Below, in pieces: positions 44,031 through 52,329 of a DNA stretch of 64,000 nucleotides (the stretch's first letter is position 1; every line of letters begins with the position of its first letter). A program made the position numbers and the translations under genes. Origin of the DNA: Asticcacaulis sp. MM231. Its GTDB lineage: Bacteria > Pseudomonadota > Alphaproteobacteria > Caulobacterales > Caulobacteraceae. The notes beneath the pieces were generated by a model, which ran no database searches, was not told where the DNA came from, and saw only the letters and a program-made list of their open reading frames with translations. Location of the stretch: assembly GCF_964186625.1 (NCBI RefSeq), contig NZ_OZ075108.1, forward strand, positions 620,001 to 684,000, in the 5' to 3' direction.

Positions 44031-46049
44031 ATGACATACCTTGGACTTGGCCTGATCGCACTGGCCGGAATGGCGCAGGCCGAAGCGCCGACCGAGGTCA
44101 TCGTCCGCGCCCATCGTTTCAGCGCCTATGTGGGTGATGCCGCTTTCAGCCGTGTCGATATCACGCGCGATGCGCTCCAGCGCGGCGCGGCAGCGGACCA
44201 GACCTTGAAAGACGCTGCGCAGGCCTCGCTGTTCCGCCGTTCCTCCAGCCTGACCGCCAACCCCACTGTGCAGGGCATGAGCCTGCGCGCCATTGCCCCT
44301 TCCGGCGCCGGTCGCGCTCTGGTGACGCTGGATGGTATTCCGCAGAACGACCCCTTCGGCGGCTGGGTGATCTGGGCCGCGCTTCCGCCTGAAGCCTTGA
44401 GCAGCGCCCACGTCGTGCGTGGCGCCGGTGGCGGCGCCTATGGTGCCGGCGCGCTGACCGGCGTGGCCGATCTGTCACTGGTGCCGCCGCAGGCCCTGCA
44501 GCCCTATGCCGAGGCCAGTCTCAGCGATAACGACAGTCATGTTTTTGCCGGTGGTTTTGCGGTCGGCGGTCTGGGCATCCACCTGCTTGACCAAACCCTG
44601 CACGGCGATGTGCCGGTGCACGGCAGCCAGCGCGGCGCGGCCGATGTCGAAACCTACGGCCGCGATAAAAGCGTGCTGGTCAATGGCCAGTGGACGGTGG
44701 GTGAGGGCGAGCTGTCGCTGCTGGCCGGCGGCTATGACAGCGTCCGCGAGACCGGCCTCAAAGGGGCTATGGCGCGCTCCAGAGGCGATCAGGTCAGCCT
44801 GGCCTATACACGCGCTCCGACAGCGGATCGCAACGGGTATCGTCTGCAAATCTGGCACAAGGATTCCGATCTCGCCAACCGCTCGGTCTCGGTGCAGGCG
44901 GGCCGCGTCGCGACCACGCTGGCCAATGATCAGGTCAAGACACCGGCCACAGGTAATGGCTTCAATGCCGCCATACGTCACCAAACGCCGAAATCAGAAT
45001 GGGAGATCGGCATCGATGCCCGCACGGGCGATGGAGAGTCGCGCGAATATTACCGCTATATGGCGGGCGCGCCGACGCGCTATCGGGTGGCCGGTGGCGA
45101 GAACACCCTGATCGGTGTCTACGCTGAGGGCACGCGTTTTCGCGGCCTCCTGACCCTGACCGGTGCGCTGCGTGTCGATCAGTGGCGCACGTGCAACGCG
45201 CATCGCTATGAGACCGACCTGACCACCCATCTGCCGGTGCTCGAGCTCGCCCTGCCGGGCAAGGAACAGACCCTCGCCTCGGCGCGTCTTGGGCTGGCCT
45301 ATGCGTTGACGCCGCAGTCGACGTGGCGTGTGGCGGCCTATAACGGTTTCCGGCCGCCCAGCCTCAATGAGCTTTACCGGCCGTTCCGCGTTGGCAACGA
45401 TATCACCGAAGCCAATGCCGACCTGAAACCGGAAGCCCTGACAGGCGCCGAAATCGGCTGGCGCTTTGCCGGCGCGCGGCTATCGCTGGATAGCGATCTC
45501 TTCTACAATGTGGTAACCGATCCGATCACCAATGTGACGCTCGGTATTGGTCCTGGCACCTTCCCGCTGGCGGGTTTCGTGCCGGCCGGTGGCGCCTATC
45601 GCCAGCGCCAGAATGTCGGGGAGATCCGCGCCTATGGTATGGAAGCGCAAGGCCGCTATGTGCTTGGCGAACGGTTAAGCCTGACATCCTCCCTGACCGT
45701 GACCCATGCCCGCGTCGCCGGCGCGTCAGGCGCGGTCAATGGCAAGCAACCGGCGCAGGCGCCCGATTACAGCGCGTCCGTCGGCATGACGGGACGGCTG
45801 GCCAAGGTCGATTTGCGCGCCGATGTGGTGTTTGAAGGTCAGAGCTTTGAGGATGACCTTAATGCCCTGCCGCTAAAGGCTTACAGCAAGCTAAACCTGT
45901 CCGCCGGTTACGCCTTTACGCCCCATATGGGGATATCGGTGCGGGTTGATAATGCGCTTGATGCGGCGGTGCCAATCCAGCGCAGCAACGATGGCACGAT
46001 CAACTACGATACTGGCCGCGCTGTCTGGCTGAGCCTGAGCTATCGTTAA
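44031..46049 (+). CDS. TonB-dependent outer-membrane receptor
   Basis: 672 residues: short signal peptide (MTYLGLGLIALAGMAQA), plug domain (about 25-145, with VQGMSLRAIAPSGAGRALVTLDGIPQNDPFGGW), then a 22-strand barrel ending in an aromatic-poor LSLSYR terminus. The C-terminal Arg after Tyr is slightly unusual, since most end in Phe/Tyr. It imports a scarce ligand with TonB energy. It starts 81 bases after the PQQ dehydrogenase and is preceded by GGAGA. Its stop codon overlaps that of the convergent TIM-barrel gene (TTAA, 46046-46049). PQQ or a sugar are possible ligands. Confidence 0.88.
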   Translation: MTYLGLGLIALAGMAQAEAPTEVIVRAHRFSAYVGDAAFSRVDITRDALQRGAAADQTLKDAAQASLFRRSSSLTANPTVQGMSLRAIAPSGAGRALVTLDGIPQNDPFGGWVIWAALPPEALSSAHVVRGAGGGAYGAGALTGVADLSLVPPQALQPYAEASLSDNDSHVFAGGFAVGGLGIHLLDQTLHGDVPVHGSQRGAADVETYGRDKSVLVNGQWTVGEGELSLLAGGYDSVRETGLKGAMARSRGDQVSLAYTRAPTADRNGYRLQIWHKDSDLANRSVSVQAGRVATTLANDQVKTPATGNGFNAAIRHQTPKSEWEIGIDARTGDGESREYYRYMAGAPTRYRVAGGENTLIGVYAEGTRFRGLLTLTGALRVDQWRTCNAHRYETDLTTHLPVLELALPGKEQTLASARLGLAYALTPQSTWRVAAYNGFRPPSLNELYRPFRVGNDITEANADLKPEALTGAEIGWRFAGARLSLDSDLFYNVVTDPITNVTLGIGPGTFPLAGFVPAGGAYRQRQNVGEIRAYGMEAQGRYVLGERLSLTSSLTVTHARVAGASGAVNGKQPAQAPDYSASVGMTGRLAKVDLRADVVFEGQSFEDDLNALPLKAYSKLNLSAGYAFTPHMGISVRVDNALDAAVPIQRSNDGTINYDTGRAVWLSLSYR

Positions 46050-46978
46050 AGTGAGGCGATAAAGGCGCGACTGTCTTTCAGCGATTCGATGGCCGGCTTG
46101 AGGAAGGGCGGTTCCTGCTCAACGAAATAGGTCTTCACGCCCAGCTCCTGCGCGGCGGCGAAGACGGGCTTCCAGTCTATCATGCCATGGCCGACTTCGG
46201 TTGAGCGGAAACCGGCGGCTTGCTTGTCGTCCCTGATCATGTCCTTGATGTGCAGCAGGTCGAGGCGATCGGCGTATTTTTTCATCGTGGTCACCGGATC
46301 GAGGCCGGCCACCGCCACCCAGCCGATGTCGAGTTCGGCGCGCAACTGCGCCGCCGGGGCCGCCGACATCAGGATGTCGTAGCCGGTCTGGCCGCCGCCC
46401 AGATCTTTGAATTCCATCGGGTGATTGTGATAGGCGAATTTCAGCCCGGCGCCGGTGACGATCGGTGCGATCTTCGCCATATGCTCGGCGTTCATCTTCC
46501 AGGCGTCGGCGGTCATGGCCTTGGTCATGCCGACGATCCAGTCGGAACCGGCGGGCAGGGGCGCCGGTGTCTTCGGTGACGAGCACACCAGCCATTCGGC
46601 GCCAAGCGCCAGGGCATCGGCGATATCGCGCTCCATATGATCGATCAGGCTGGGCATGTTGGTGTGGGCCGAACGAATTTTGAGGCCGGCGGCTTCGATG
46701 AAGGCCTTATACTCCACCGCCGTCTTGCCTTGGAGGCCGGCGGTCTCGACCACATCATAGCCTGCAGACTTGACGGCTTTCAGTGTGCCTGGAATATCCC
46801 TGGCCAGTTCGGCACCGACCGTCCAGAGCTGCATCCCGACCGGCCAGGTATCCAGCACGGATTTTGTTTTGGGCGCGGCGGTGTCGGTGGCCTTGCTGCA
46901 CCCGGCCAGCAGGCCTGCGCTCAAAAGCGCCGCACTGCCGAACAGCATATGCCGACGTGAAGGGATGAAAGGGGTCAT
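46046..46978 (-). CDS. Tat-exported sugar phosphate isomerase/epimerase-like TIM barrel
   Basis: 310 residues from the ATG at 46978, which has AGGAAG just upstream; an ATG at 47128 would run into the divergent nuclease gene and its SOS box. Tat/lipoprotein leader with RRHMLFGSAALLSAGLLAGC. The rest is a xylose-isomerase-type barrel: GMQLWTVG, YDVVETAG, HTNMPSL, FAYHNHPMEF (metal His/Glu), LDIGWVAVAG and HIKDM. Such periplasmic lipoproteins are common near sugar dehydrogenases. Convergent with the TonB receptor. Confidence 0.85.
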   Translation of the reverse strand: MTPFIPSRRHMLFGSAALLSAGLLAGCSKATDTAAPKTKSVLDTWPVGMQLWTVGAELARDIPGTLKAVKSAGYDVVETAGLQGKTAVEYKAFIEAAGLKIRSAHTNMPSLIDHMERDIADALALGAEWLVCSSPKTPAPLPAGSDWIVGMTKAMTADAWKMNAEHMAKIAPIVTGAGLKFAYHNHPMEFKDLGGGQTGYDILMSAAPAAQLRAELDIGWVAVAGLDPVTTMKKYADRLDLLHIKDMIRDDKQAAGFRSTEVGHGMIDWKPVFAAAQELGVKTYFVEQEPPFLKPAIESLKDSRAFIASL

Positions 46979-47090
46979 GGTATCTTCCTGCCTGTAGGTG
47001 CGATCTGTCGTCGCGTGACAGGAGAAAAGCACGAATTGTAATCGTGTACAATCGTTAACCGAGACATGTCCGTCTTGTTTTGTTGGACCG

Positions 47091-47105
47091 GAACATATAT
47101 AGAAC
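47091..47105. promoter_or_regulatory. LexA (SOS) box of the FAN1-DnaQ fusion gene
   Basis: GAAC (47091-47094), 7 bases, GAAC (47102-47105): exact alphaproteobacterial LexA site in the other orientation. It ends 6 bases before the ATG at 47112 and overlaps a plausible -10 (TATAGA 47098-47103, with TTGTTT at 47075-47080 as -35, spacer 17). With that promoter the mRNA would begin about two bases before the ATG, i.e. nearly leaderless. Confidence 0.85.
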
Positions 47106-47111
47106 AGTCCT

Positions 47112-49259
47112 ATGGCCCGTGACTTCATAACCCTGCCGCCGCTCTATTACCGAGATCATTTTCTGGAGATGATCGGCTTCGTGACGTCGGTCTATGGCGC
47201 CATGCTGGGTGAGGACGAACAGGCCTTTATCAGCCGTTTCGGTGAACTGGATGAATGGGCGCAATGCCTCTATATCCGCATGGTCAACCGCAAAAAGGTG
47301 GTCTTCTCGCCCGGTGACCTGGCCTATCAGGAGATCGGCGACCTGTGGGGTGGGCTCGATCAGTTACGCGAACATGGCTTCATCCGTGAGATTTGCGCGC
47401 AGGATTATCGCGCCTGTCTCGACGATCGCGCCAAGCCCGATCTGCACGATCTGGCGAAGGATCATGGGCTTGAGGTCAAATCCGGCTGGTCAAAACCAAA
47501 GCTCGCCGACCATCTCCACGCGCATCTGCCCTATGACACCTTCGCCTCCGGCTTCCTGCGTTCGGATCATCTTGTGCCGGAACACAAGGATACGCTCGGC
47601 TTCCTGCTCTATCTCTATTTCGGTCGCTTAAGCGACAACATGACCAGCTTCGCCCTGCGTGATCTCGGCGTGGTATCGGTGAAGGCGCGCGACAGCTATC
47701 AGGCGCGCTTCGATAATCTGCAAAGTGCGCGGGCCGGCTATTTTTATGCGCGGCAGTTACGGGCGTTGAAGCAGGGCGCGGACGCCAGAGCGCTGGCCGA
47801 TAGCATTGACCAGTGGCCGTCGGCGGAGAGCGAAGCCAATCAAGGTTTGCGTGATACCTTGCTGCACCAGATCGGCCTGGTGTTTGAAAGGGGCAAGGAT
47901 ACGGCTCGCGCGCTCGACATCTATGCCCGTTCCGGCGCTTTCGAAAGCCACGAGCGCAGTGTTCGCCTTCTGTATGCTATGGGCGCGACCGAAGAGGTCA
48001 AGGCGCGGCTCGAAGCCATGCTGCAAAGCCCGGCGCATGATGAGGAATATATCTTCGCCAGCGATTTCTATGCCCGTAAGTTCGGCCAGCAACGCATGGG
48101 GATCTTCACCCATCTGCTGCGTTCGGCCGAGACGCTAGAGGTCGATGAACTGTTCCGCGGCGATGCCGAGTACGCCGCCATGCAGGCCTATGCCAAACAG
48201 GGCTGGACACCGTGGCACAGCGAAAATGATCTGTGGGCGGTGCTTTTTGGCCTGTTGTTCTGGGAAGAACTGTTTGAAAGCGCCGCAAGCTTTGGTTCGG
48301 ATTTCGATTACCGGCCACAGAGCCTGAAAGATCGCACCTTCCACACGCGCTTTACAGATCGGATCGCGCAAAAACTGGCTTGGGCGCGCGCAGGTGAGGT
48401 GGCGGATTTCGTGCGCGATACGATCCGGCGTCACCATGGTGAAAGCAACGGGCTGTTTGTCTGGTTCAAGGGCCTGGAAGACCTGATCACTACCTTCCTA
48501 AACGCCGCCCCGCGCGACGCTGTGGCGGGTTTGCTGCAAAACATGGCCGAGGATTTTTATGGTTTACGCGATGGTTTCCCCGATCTGGTGCTGATCCGCG
48601 ACGACGCGGTGCGCTTTGTCGAGATCAAGGGCGAGGGTGATTGCGTGCGCCGCCACCAGTTGGCGCGGCTGAACCTGCTGCGCGGTTTGGGGTTCGCGGC
48701 CGATATCTGCCGGGTCAGTTACCGCACCGATCCTGATCAGGTTTATGTTGTGGTCGATGTCGAAACCACCGGTGGCCGCCCGCCTAATGATCGCGTCACC
48801 GAGGTCGGCGCGGTCAAGGTGCAGCACGGTCGCGTCATCGGTGAGTGGTCGTCCCTGATCAATCCGGAAAAACGTATCCCCCAGTTCATCACCCAACTGA
48901 CGGGAATCAGCAACGATATGGTGCGTGATGCGCCTAAATTCGCCGATATTGCCGACGACTTCGCAATGTTTATCGAAGGCGCCATATTTGTGGCGCATAA
49001 TGCGACATTCGACCATGGGTTTATCGCCAGCGAGTTTCGTCGGTTGGAACGGTGTTTTCGCCACCCCAAATTGTGCACCTGCGCCTCGATGCGCAAACAT
49101 TACCCCGGCCACGCCTCCTACGGCCTGGCCAATCTGTGCCGTGCGTTCAATATCGAGCTGAAAAATCACCATCGCGCCCTGGCGGATGCACGCGCTGCCG
49201 CCGAACTGCTTCATCTGATTAATGAAAAACGCCTCGAAGGCTTGTCATACTGCGCTTAA
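47112..49259 (+). CDS. FAN1-like VRR-NUC nuclease fused to a DnaQ-type 3'-5' exonuclease
   Basis: 715 residues. The N-terminal FAN1-type winged-helix region has YYRDHFLEMIGFV and WAQCLYIRMVNRK. A SAP-like helix pair (about 113-138) and a helical TPR-like middle (about 220-430) follow. The VRR-NUC domain (about 475-545) has FPDLV with D491 and EIKGEGD with E504 and K506, the PD-(D/E)xK core. Then comes a DEDDh exonuclease (about 546-712) with D549/E551 in VDVETTG, D634 in HNATFDHG, and H687 and D692 in HHRALADA. Bacterial FAN1 is about 560 residues; the extra length is the exonuclease. Family role: structure-specific 5' flap cleavage in interstrand crosslink repair. A LexA box abuts the start. 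Confidence 0.88.
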   Translation: MARDFITLPPLYYRDHFLEMIGFVTSVYGAMLGEDEQAFISRFGELDEWAQCLYIRMVNRKKVVFSPGDLAYQEIGDLWGGLDQLREHGFIREICAQDYRACLDDRAKPDLHDLAKDHGLEVKSGWSKPKLADHLHAHLPYDTFASGFLRSDHLVPEHKDTLGFLLYLYFGRLSDNMTSFALRDLGVVSVKARDSYQARFDNLQSARAGYFYARQLRALKQGADARALADSIDQWPSAESEANQGLRDTLLHQIGLVFERGKDTARALDIYARSGAFESHERSVRLLYAMGATEEVKARLEAMLQSPAHDEEYIFASDFYARKFGQQRMGIFTHLLRSAETLEVDELFRGDAEYAAMQAYAKQGWTPWHSENDLWAVLFGLLFWEELFESAASFGSDFDYRPQSLKDRTFHTRFTDRIAQKLAWARAGEVADFVRDTIRRHHGESNGLFVWFKGLEDLITTFLNAAPRDAVAGLLQNMAEDFYGLRDGFPDLVLIRDDAVRFVEIKGEGDCVRRHQLARLNLLRGLGFAADICRVSYRTDPDQVYVVVDVETTGGRPPNDRVTEVGAVKVQHGRVIGEWSSLINPEKRIPQFITQLTGISNDMVRDAPKFADIADDFAMFIEGAIFVAHNATFDHGFIASEFRRLERCFRHPKLCTCASMRKHYPGHASYGLANLCRAFNIELKNHHRALADARAAAELLHLINEKRLEGLSYCA

Positions 49260-49345
49260 GTTGACTAAAAGAACTGATCCAACGCTGCCTAGAAACCTTA
49301 TAAGACATATGAGCTAAGTTCTAAGCGCCTTGAAGAGGGGATTTC

Positions 49346-49876
49346 ATGTCTGAAGAGTCGTCGCAGGTCTTGATTGTTATTGATGTGCAAAAAGGCTTTG
49401 TGACGCCACAATCTGAGCATGTGGTGACGGCGCTCGAGAACCTGCAATATGAGTTCGATTATGTCGTCTTCACCAAGTTCTACAACCCCGACCCGTCGCC
49501 GTTTCGCAAGCTGCTGAACTCTGGGTCCATGCCGCCACAAAGCCCGGAGACCGAACTGGCCCTGACGCCACGCGACGATGCCGTCATTATCAGCCGGCCG
49601 CTCTATAGCTGCGTTACCGAAGCCTTGCTGGTGCGGTTAAAAACCTGGGGTTTAAAAGAAGTCTTTATCGCCGGCATAGGCACGGAGACCTCCGTGCTCA
49701 AGTCGGTGACGGATTTGTTTGAGCTGAATATCCGCGCATGGGTTTTGAAGGATTTGTGCGCCAGCGAGAAGGGCGCCGAATTTCATGATCCGGCCATCGC
49801 GATCATGAGTCAACTCATCGGTCCGCAGCACATCATCACCTGCAATGGCACCGAGGCAAATATGGCGCGGAGTTAA
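49346..49876 (+). CDS. Isochorismatase-fold protein lacking the catalytic Cys
   Basis: 176 residues of the cysteine-hydrolase (isochorismatase/nicotinamidase) fold: D13 in LIVIDVQKGF is kept, but the usual Lys is Arg84 (ISRPLYS) and the nucleophilic Cys is Ser116 in GIGTETSVL. Together these suggest a non-hydrolytic or altered enzyme. Preceded by GAGGGG and overlapping the convergent small membrane-protein gene by 4 bases. The substrate or partner is unknown. Confidence 0.75.
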   Translation: MSEESSQVLIVIDVQKGFVTPQSEHVVTALENLQYEFDYVVFTKFYNPDPSPFRKLLNSGSMPPQSPETELALTPRDDAVIISRPLYSCVTEALLVRLKTWGLKEVFIAGIGTETSVLKSVTDLFELNIRAWVLKDLCASEKGAEFHDPAIAIMSQLIGPQHIITCNGTEANMARS

Positions 49877-50097
49877 GCGCCTTCCGACTCTTTAGGGTGC
49901 GGAAACAGACGGTTTTTTCCAGCCCAGATGCCGCCTAAAATGGCCAGAACGCCGATACCGGCCAACCCTGCCAGGGTCAGGCTGGTTTTGGGCATATTAC
50001 GATAATTGATGAGAAGACGTTCTGCCTTCATGCTCAATGTGTCTTTCACCAGAGGCGCATAGGGGGCGGCCGTGGTCGGGGCGTCGATATAATCCAT
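49873..50097 (-). CDS. Hypothetical single-TM protein
   Basis: 74 residues: polar N-terminus, one TM segment (about residues 41-60, LTLAGLAGIGVLAILGGIWAG) and a short charged tail. Not recognised. Begins 27 bases downstream of the end (50124) of the frame-shifted SFPASDPP-type gene on the same strand, so possibly co-transcribed with it. Confidence 0.55.
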   Translation of the reverse strand: MDYIDAPTTAAPYAPLVKDTLSMKAERLLINYRNMPKTSLTLAGLAGIGVLAILGGIWAGKNRLFPHPKESEGA

Positions 50098-50160
50098 GAT
50101 TCACCTGTGCGAAAAGCCGAACTCTAATAGCTGCTGGGGGGATCGCTGGCAGGGAAGCTG

Positions 50161-50174
50161 TCATCGATCATCGA
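50161..50174. repeat. 7-bp tandem duplication causing a frameshift
   Basis: Two adjacent copies of TCATCGA. Not a multiple of three, so the reading frame of the leftward gene changes here and an immediate TGA results. Could be a slippage event or a sequence error. Confidence 0.8.
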
Positions 50175-50550
50175 GTTCGATCTGGTCTTCATCAAGACGG
50201 TCTCGCATGTCCTTGTCGCGCCGCAGATGGGTGCTATGCGGCGTGGTGCGGAAAAAACCCTTGAGGAAACCTTCGATAAAGTTGCTGACAATGGCAAGTG
50301 TGGTCGCATTGCCAGTCCCTGGTGCCTTGTAGCCCAGTGCAGCCTGTGTGGCGTTGACGGACTCGGCGTCGCTGATGGGCTCATCCGCCACATGATCGGG
50401 CTTGATAAGCGTCTCATCCGTGCCCTCAGGCGCGAAGGGATCGCTGGCCCCATGGCCTTGCGCCACCTCAGCCAAGGATGTGCCATCACCGGCATCAGGG
50501 GCTTGCGCACCAGCCTGATGGGTATCGCTGATATCTTTAAGATCGGGCAT
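50161..50550 (-). CDS. Hypothetical protein, C-terminal SFPASDPP motif lost by a 7-bp tandem duplication
   Basis: 129 residues from an ATG with AGGAGG upstream; acidic and low in hydrophobics. The frame stops at 50161, but the next bases in another frame (to the TAG at 50124) encode DDSFPASDPPSSY, a C-terminal motif widely conserved in small alphaproteobacterial proteins. An exact tandem duplication TCATCGA-TCATCGA (50161-50174) explains the shift: removing one copy restores ...IELDDSFPASDPP. The intact gene would span 50124-50550. Function unknown. Confidence 0.65.
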   Translation of the reverse strand: MPDLKDISDTHQAGAQAPDAGDGTSLAEVAQGHGASDPFAPEGTDETLIKPDHVADEPISDAESVNATQAALGYKAPGTGNATTLAIVSNFIEGFLKGFFRTTPHSTHLRRDKDMRDRLDEDQIELDDR

Positions 50551-50697
50551 AAATGTCCTCCTGTTTGACGCTCAGTATAGACTCTGGCGGATAAGGACAC
50601 GCTGGCGATCAGGCGCGCCTTGCGTAAGGTGTTGGTAAGCGGCTTGAGAAAATAGCCGCGCCATGACATAGAGGTGCGCCTCGCCACAGGAGCCCTC

Positions 50698-50997
50698 ATG
50701 ATCACTGAAATCGCCACCCTGCGTATTGATTCCGCCAAGTCGGCAGACTTTGAAGCCGCGGTTGCCGCCGCCGCGACCTATTTCAAGGCTGATGCCGGCT
50801 GTCATGGCATGTCGCTTGAAAAGGTGATCGAAGAGCCGGGCGTCTATAATCTGCGTGTCCTTTGGGAAACGGTCGAGGCCCATACGGTCGGCTTCCGCGA
50901 CAGCGATAATTTCCAGCAATGGCGCGCCCTGGCCGGTCCTTTTTTCATCGAACCGCCGAAAGTTGTCCATTGTGAAACCGTCGGCAACTATTTCTGA
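50698..50997 (+). CDS. Antibiotic biosynthesis monooxygenase (ABM) domain protein
   Basis: 99 residues from the ATG at 50698, with AGGAG at 50688-50692; an upstream start at 50674 lacks one. A single ferredoxin-like ABM domain: ITEIATLRIDSAKSADFEAAVAAA, CHGMSLEKVIEEPGVYNLRVLWETVEAH, FRDSDNFQQWRALAGPFF. Members are small dimeric heme- or quinone-active proteins, or simply stress-related. Divergent from the SFPASDPP-type gene. Confidence 0.8.
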   Translation: MITEIATLRIDSAKSADFEAAVAAAATYFKADAGCHGMSLEKVIEEPGVYNLRVLWETVEAHTVGFRDSDNFQQWRALAGPFFIEPPKVVHCETVGNYF

Positions 50998-51064
50998 TAC
51001 AATGAGGGCTTCCTAAGCGCGGCCTTACCCTTTATGGGTGACCGCAACTTATGAGATTCCAGTT

Positions 51065-51364
51065 ATGAACGATACCCCGCAAGAACCCGCTCGCACCACA
51101 CGCCTGTCGCTGCTGACCCCGCTCGAATTCGCCAAAATCGCCGATCTGGCCTGGCGCACCGATCCGCGCGGTTCGCTGGCCCGTCAGATCTCCGAAGCCA
51201 TCGGCGTTTCGGAAAGCTCGATCGAGCGCTGGCTGAAAGATGAACGCCACCCGGCGCCGCCCGAACGCATCGCCGAGGCCCTGCGTCTGGCCGATAAACG
51301 CATGCATGAAAATTCCGACTTTCTCTACAAGGTCGCCATCACCCTGTCGCAAAATCCGGCTTAA
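51065..51364 (+). CDS. Small helix-turn-helix protein
   Basis: 99 residues from the ATG at 51065 (a GTG at 51038 is in frame). The centre reads as an HTH: GSLARQISEAIGVSESSIERWLKDERHPAPP, followed by an amphipathic helix. Probably a DNA-binding protein of about 100 residues, family not assigned. Ends 4 bases into the convergent TM-protein gene. Confidence 0.55.
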   Translation: MNDTPQEPARTTRLSLLTPLEFAKIADLAWRTDPRGSLARQISEAIGVSESSIERWLKDERHPAPPERIAEALRLADKRMHENSDFLYKVAITLSQNPA

Positions 51365-51636
51365 CGCCTGAAGATGATCCGCAGGGCCGTGGTCACCGCC
51401 ACGGTCAGGCCGATACCTGCGATGACCGTCATGGCGATATTGAGCAGGTCGTCAGAATCTGGCTGCGTTTCCGGAACGCCTTCGGAGCCGCCAAGCGGAC
51501 GTTTGGCCTGAAGTGGTGCTTCAGCGGGCATCCACTCCCAGATGCCGGGATATCGGCTCTCTGACTCCGGCATGTTGATATTGACCGACGGGACGCAGGC
51601 GGAGGACGGGCTAACGGGCAGGGACAACTTTGGCAT
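51361..51636 (-). CDS. Hypothetical C-terminally anchored membrane protein
   Basis: 91 residues from the ATG at 51636, preceded by GGAGCACCCC; an ATG at 51675 has no such site. Pro/Ser-rich N-terminus, one C-terminal TM (about 67-88, IAMTVIAGIGLTVAVTTALRII) and a terminal RR. Not recognised. Confidence 0.5.
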   Translation of the reverse strand: MPKLSLPVSPSSACVPSVNINMPESESRYPGIWEWMPAEAPLQAKRPLGGSEGVPETQPDSDDLLNIAMTVIAGIGLTVAVTTALRIIFRR

Positions 51637-51820
51637 GGGGTGCTCCAGATGGATGTGGAACCGAACGGCCATCATACGCCGATTTTAAAATAAGTCATCA
51701 ATCTTGACGTTAACGTAATTCGACACGCGCGTCTGTACGTGGTGATATGGCGCAATTTTACGTGAGGCCGAAGACGATTGGCCGGGCCAGATATAGGGAT
51801 TGGTGGGACCGAAGGCACGG

Positions 51821-51896
51821 TGGTGGAGCTATGCGGATTCGAACCGCAGACCTCCTCATTGCGAACGAGGCGCTCTACCAACTGAGCTATAGCCCC
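51821..51896 (-). tRNA. tRNA-Ala (CGC)
   Basis: Cloverleaf read on the minus strand: acceptor GGGGCTA/TAGCTCC (one G-U), D-arm with AGCTCAGTTGGTAGAGC, anticodon stem-loop CCTCG-TTCGCAA-TGAGG with anticodon CGC (reads GCG), T-arm GCGGTTCGAATCCGC, and encoded CCA (51821-51823). 76 bases. Confidence 0.97.
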
Positions 51897-52017
51897 GTGC
51901 CGTTTCGATCCCGTGTTATTAAGGCAAGTTTGACCGCTGTCAAGCGCTCCTTAACTTGTAGTCGCTAGGAAATACCCTATATTGACATGAGTTTAACGCG
52001 CAGGGGCAACCGCACGC

Positions 52018-52323
52018 ATGGCCGGATTTATTTTCTTTATCATCAATGGACTTTTTTCGTTTGTTATCTGGTCGTTGATCCTGAGCGCGATCCTGAGCTG
52101 GCTGGTGGCCTTCAACATTATCAATACCCGTAACCGCGCCATGTACATGGTCATGGACATCCTTGACCGGATCACGACGCCAATTCTGGCGCCCTTCCGT
52201 ATGCTGATCCCGCCGATGGGCGGCCTCGATATCAGCTTTATCGTCGCCTTCCTGGTGATCAAGGGTATGCAGATCTATCTGCTGCCGCCGGCCTACATGA
52301 CCCTGCAGCAACTGATCGGCTAA
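52018..52323 (+). CDS. YggT family membrane protein
   Basis: 101 residues, two TM helices (about 5-30 and 70-92) and the YggT signature ILDRITTPILAPFRMLIPPMGGLDISFIVAFLVI. Family members are implicated in cell-envelope or division-site function and in osmotic tolerance. Immediately followed (6 bases) by the DUF167 gene, a conserved pairing. Confidence 0.88.
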   Translation: MAGFIFFIINGLFSFVIWSLILSAILSWLVAFNIINTRNRAMYMVMDILDRITTPILAPFRMLIPPMGGLDISFIVAFLVIKGMQIYLLPPAYMTLQQLIG

Positions 52324-52329
52324 GCCCTT

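Noticed and set aside
46979..47128. Upstream ATG (47128) for the Tat-exported TIM-barrel gene
   Set aside because: Would extend the gene through the SOS box and into the divergent nuclease gene and destroys the Tat leader position; ATG 46978 has a proper ribosome-binding site.
50551..50738. Extended 204-codon frame 50124-50738 as the real gene
   Set aside because: Only its last 13 codons resemble a known motif; the upstream part is out of frame with the conserved, ribosome-binding-site-preceded gene at 50161-50550, so it reflects the 7-bp duplication.
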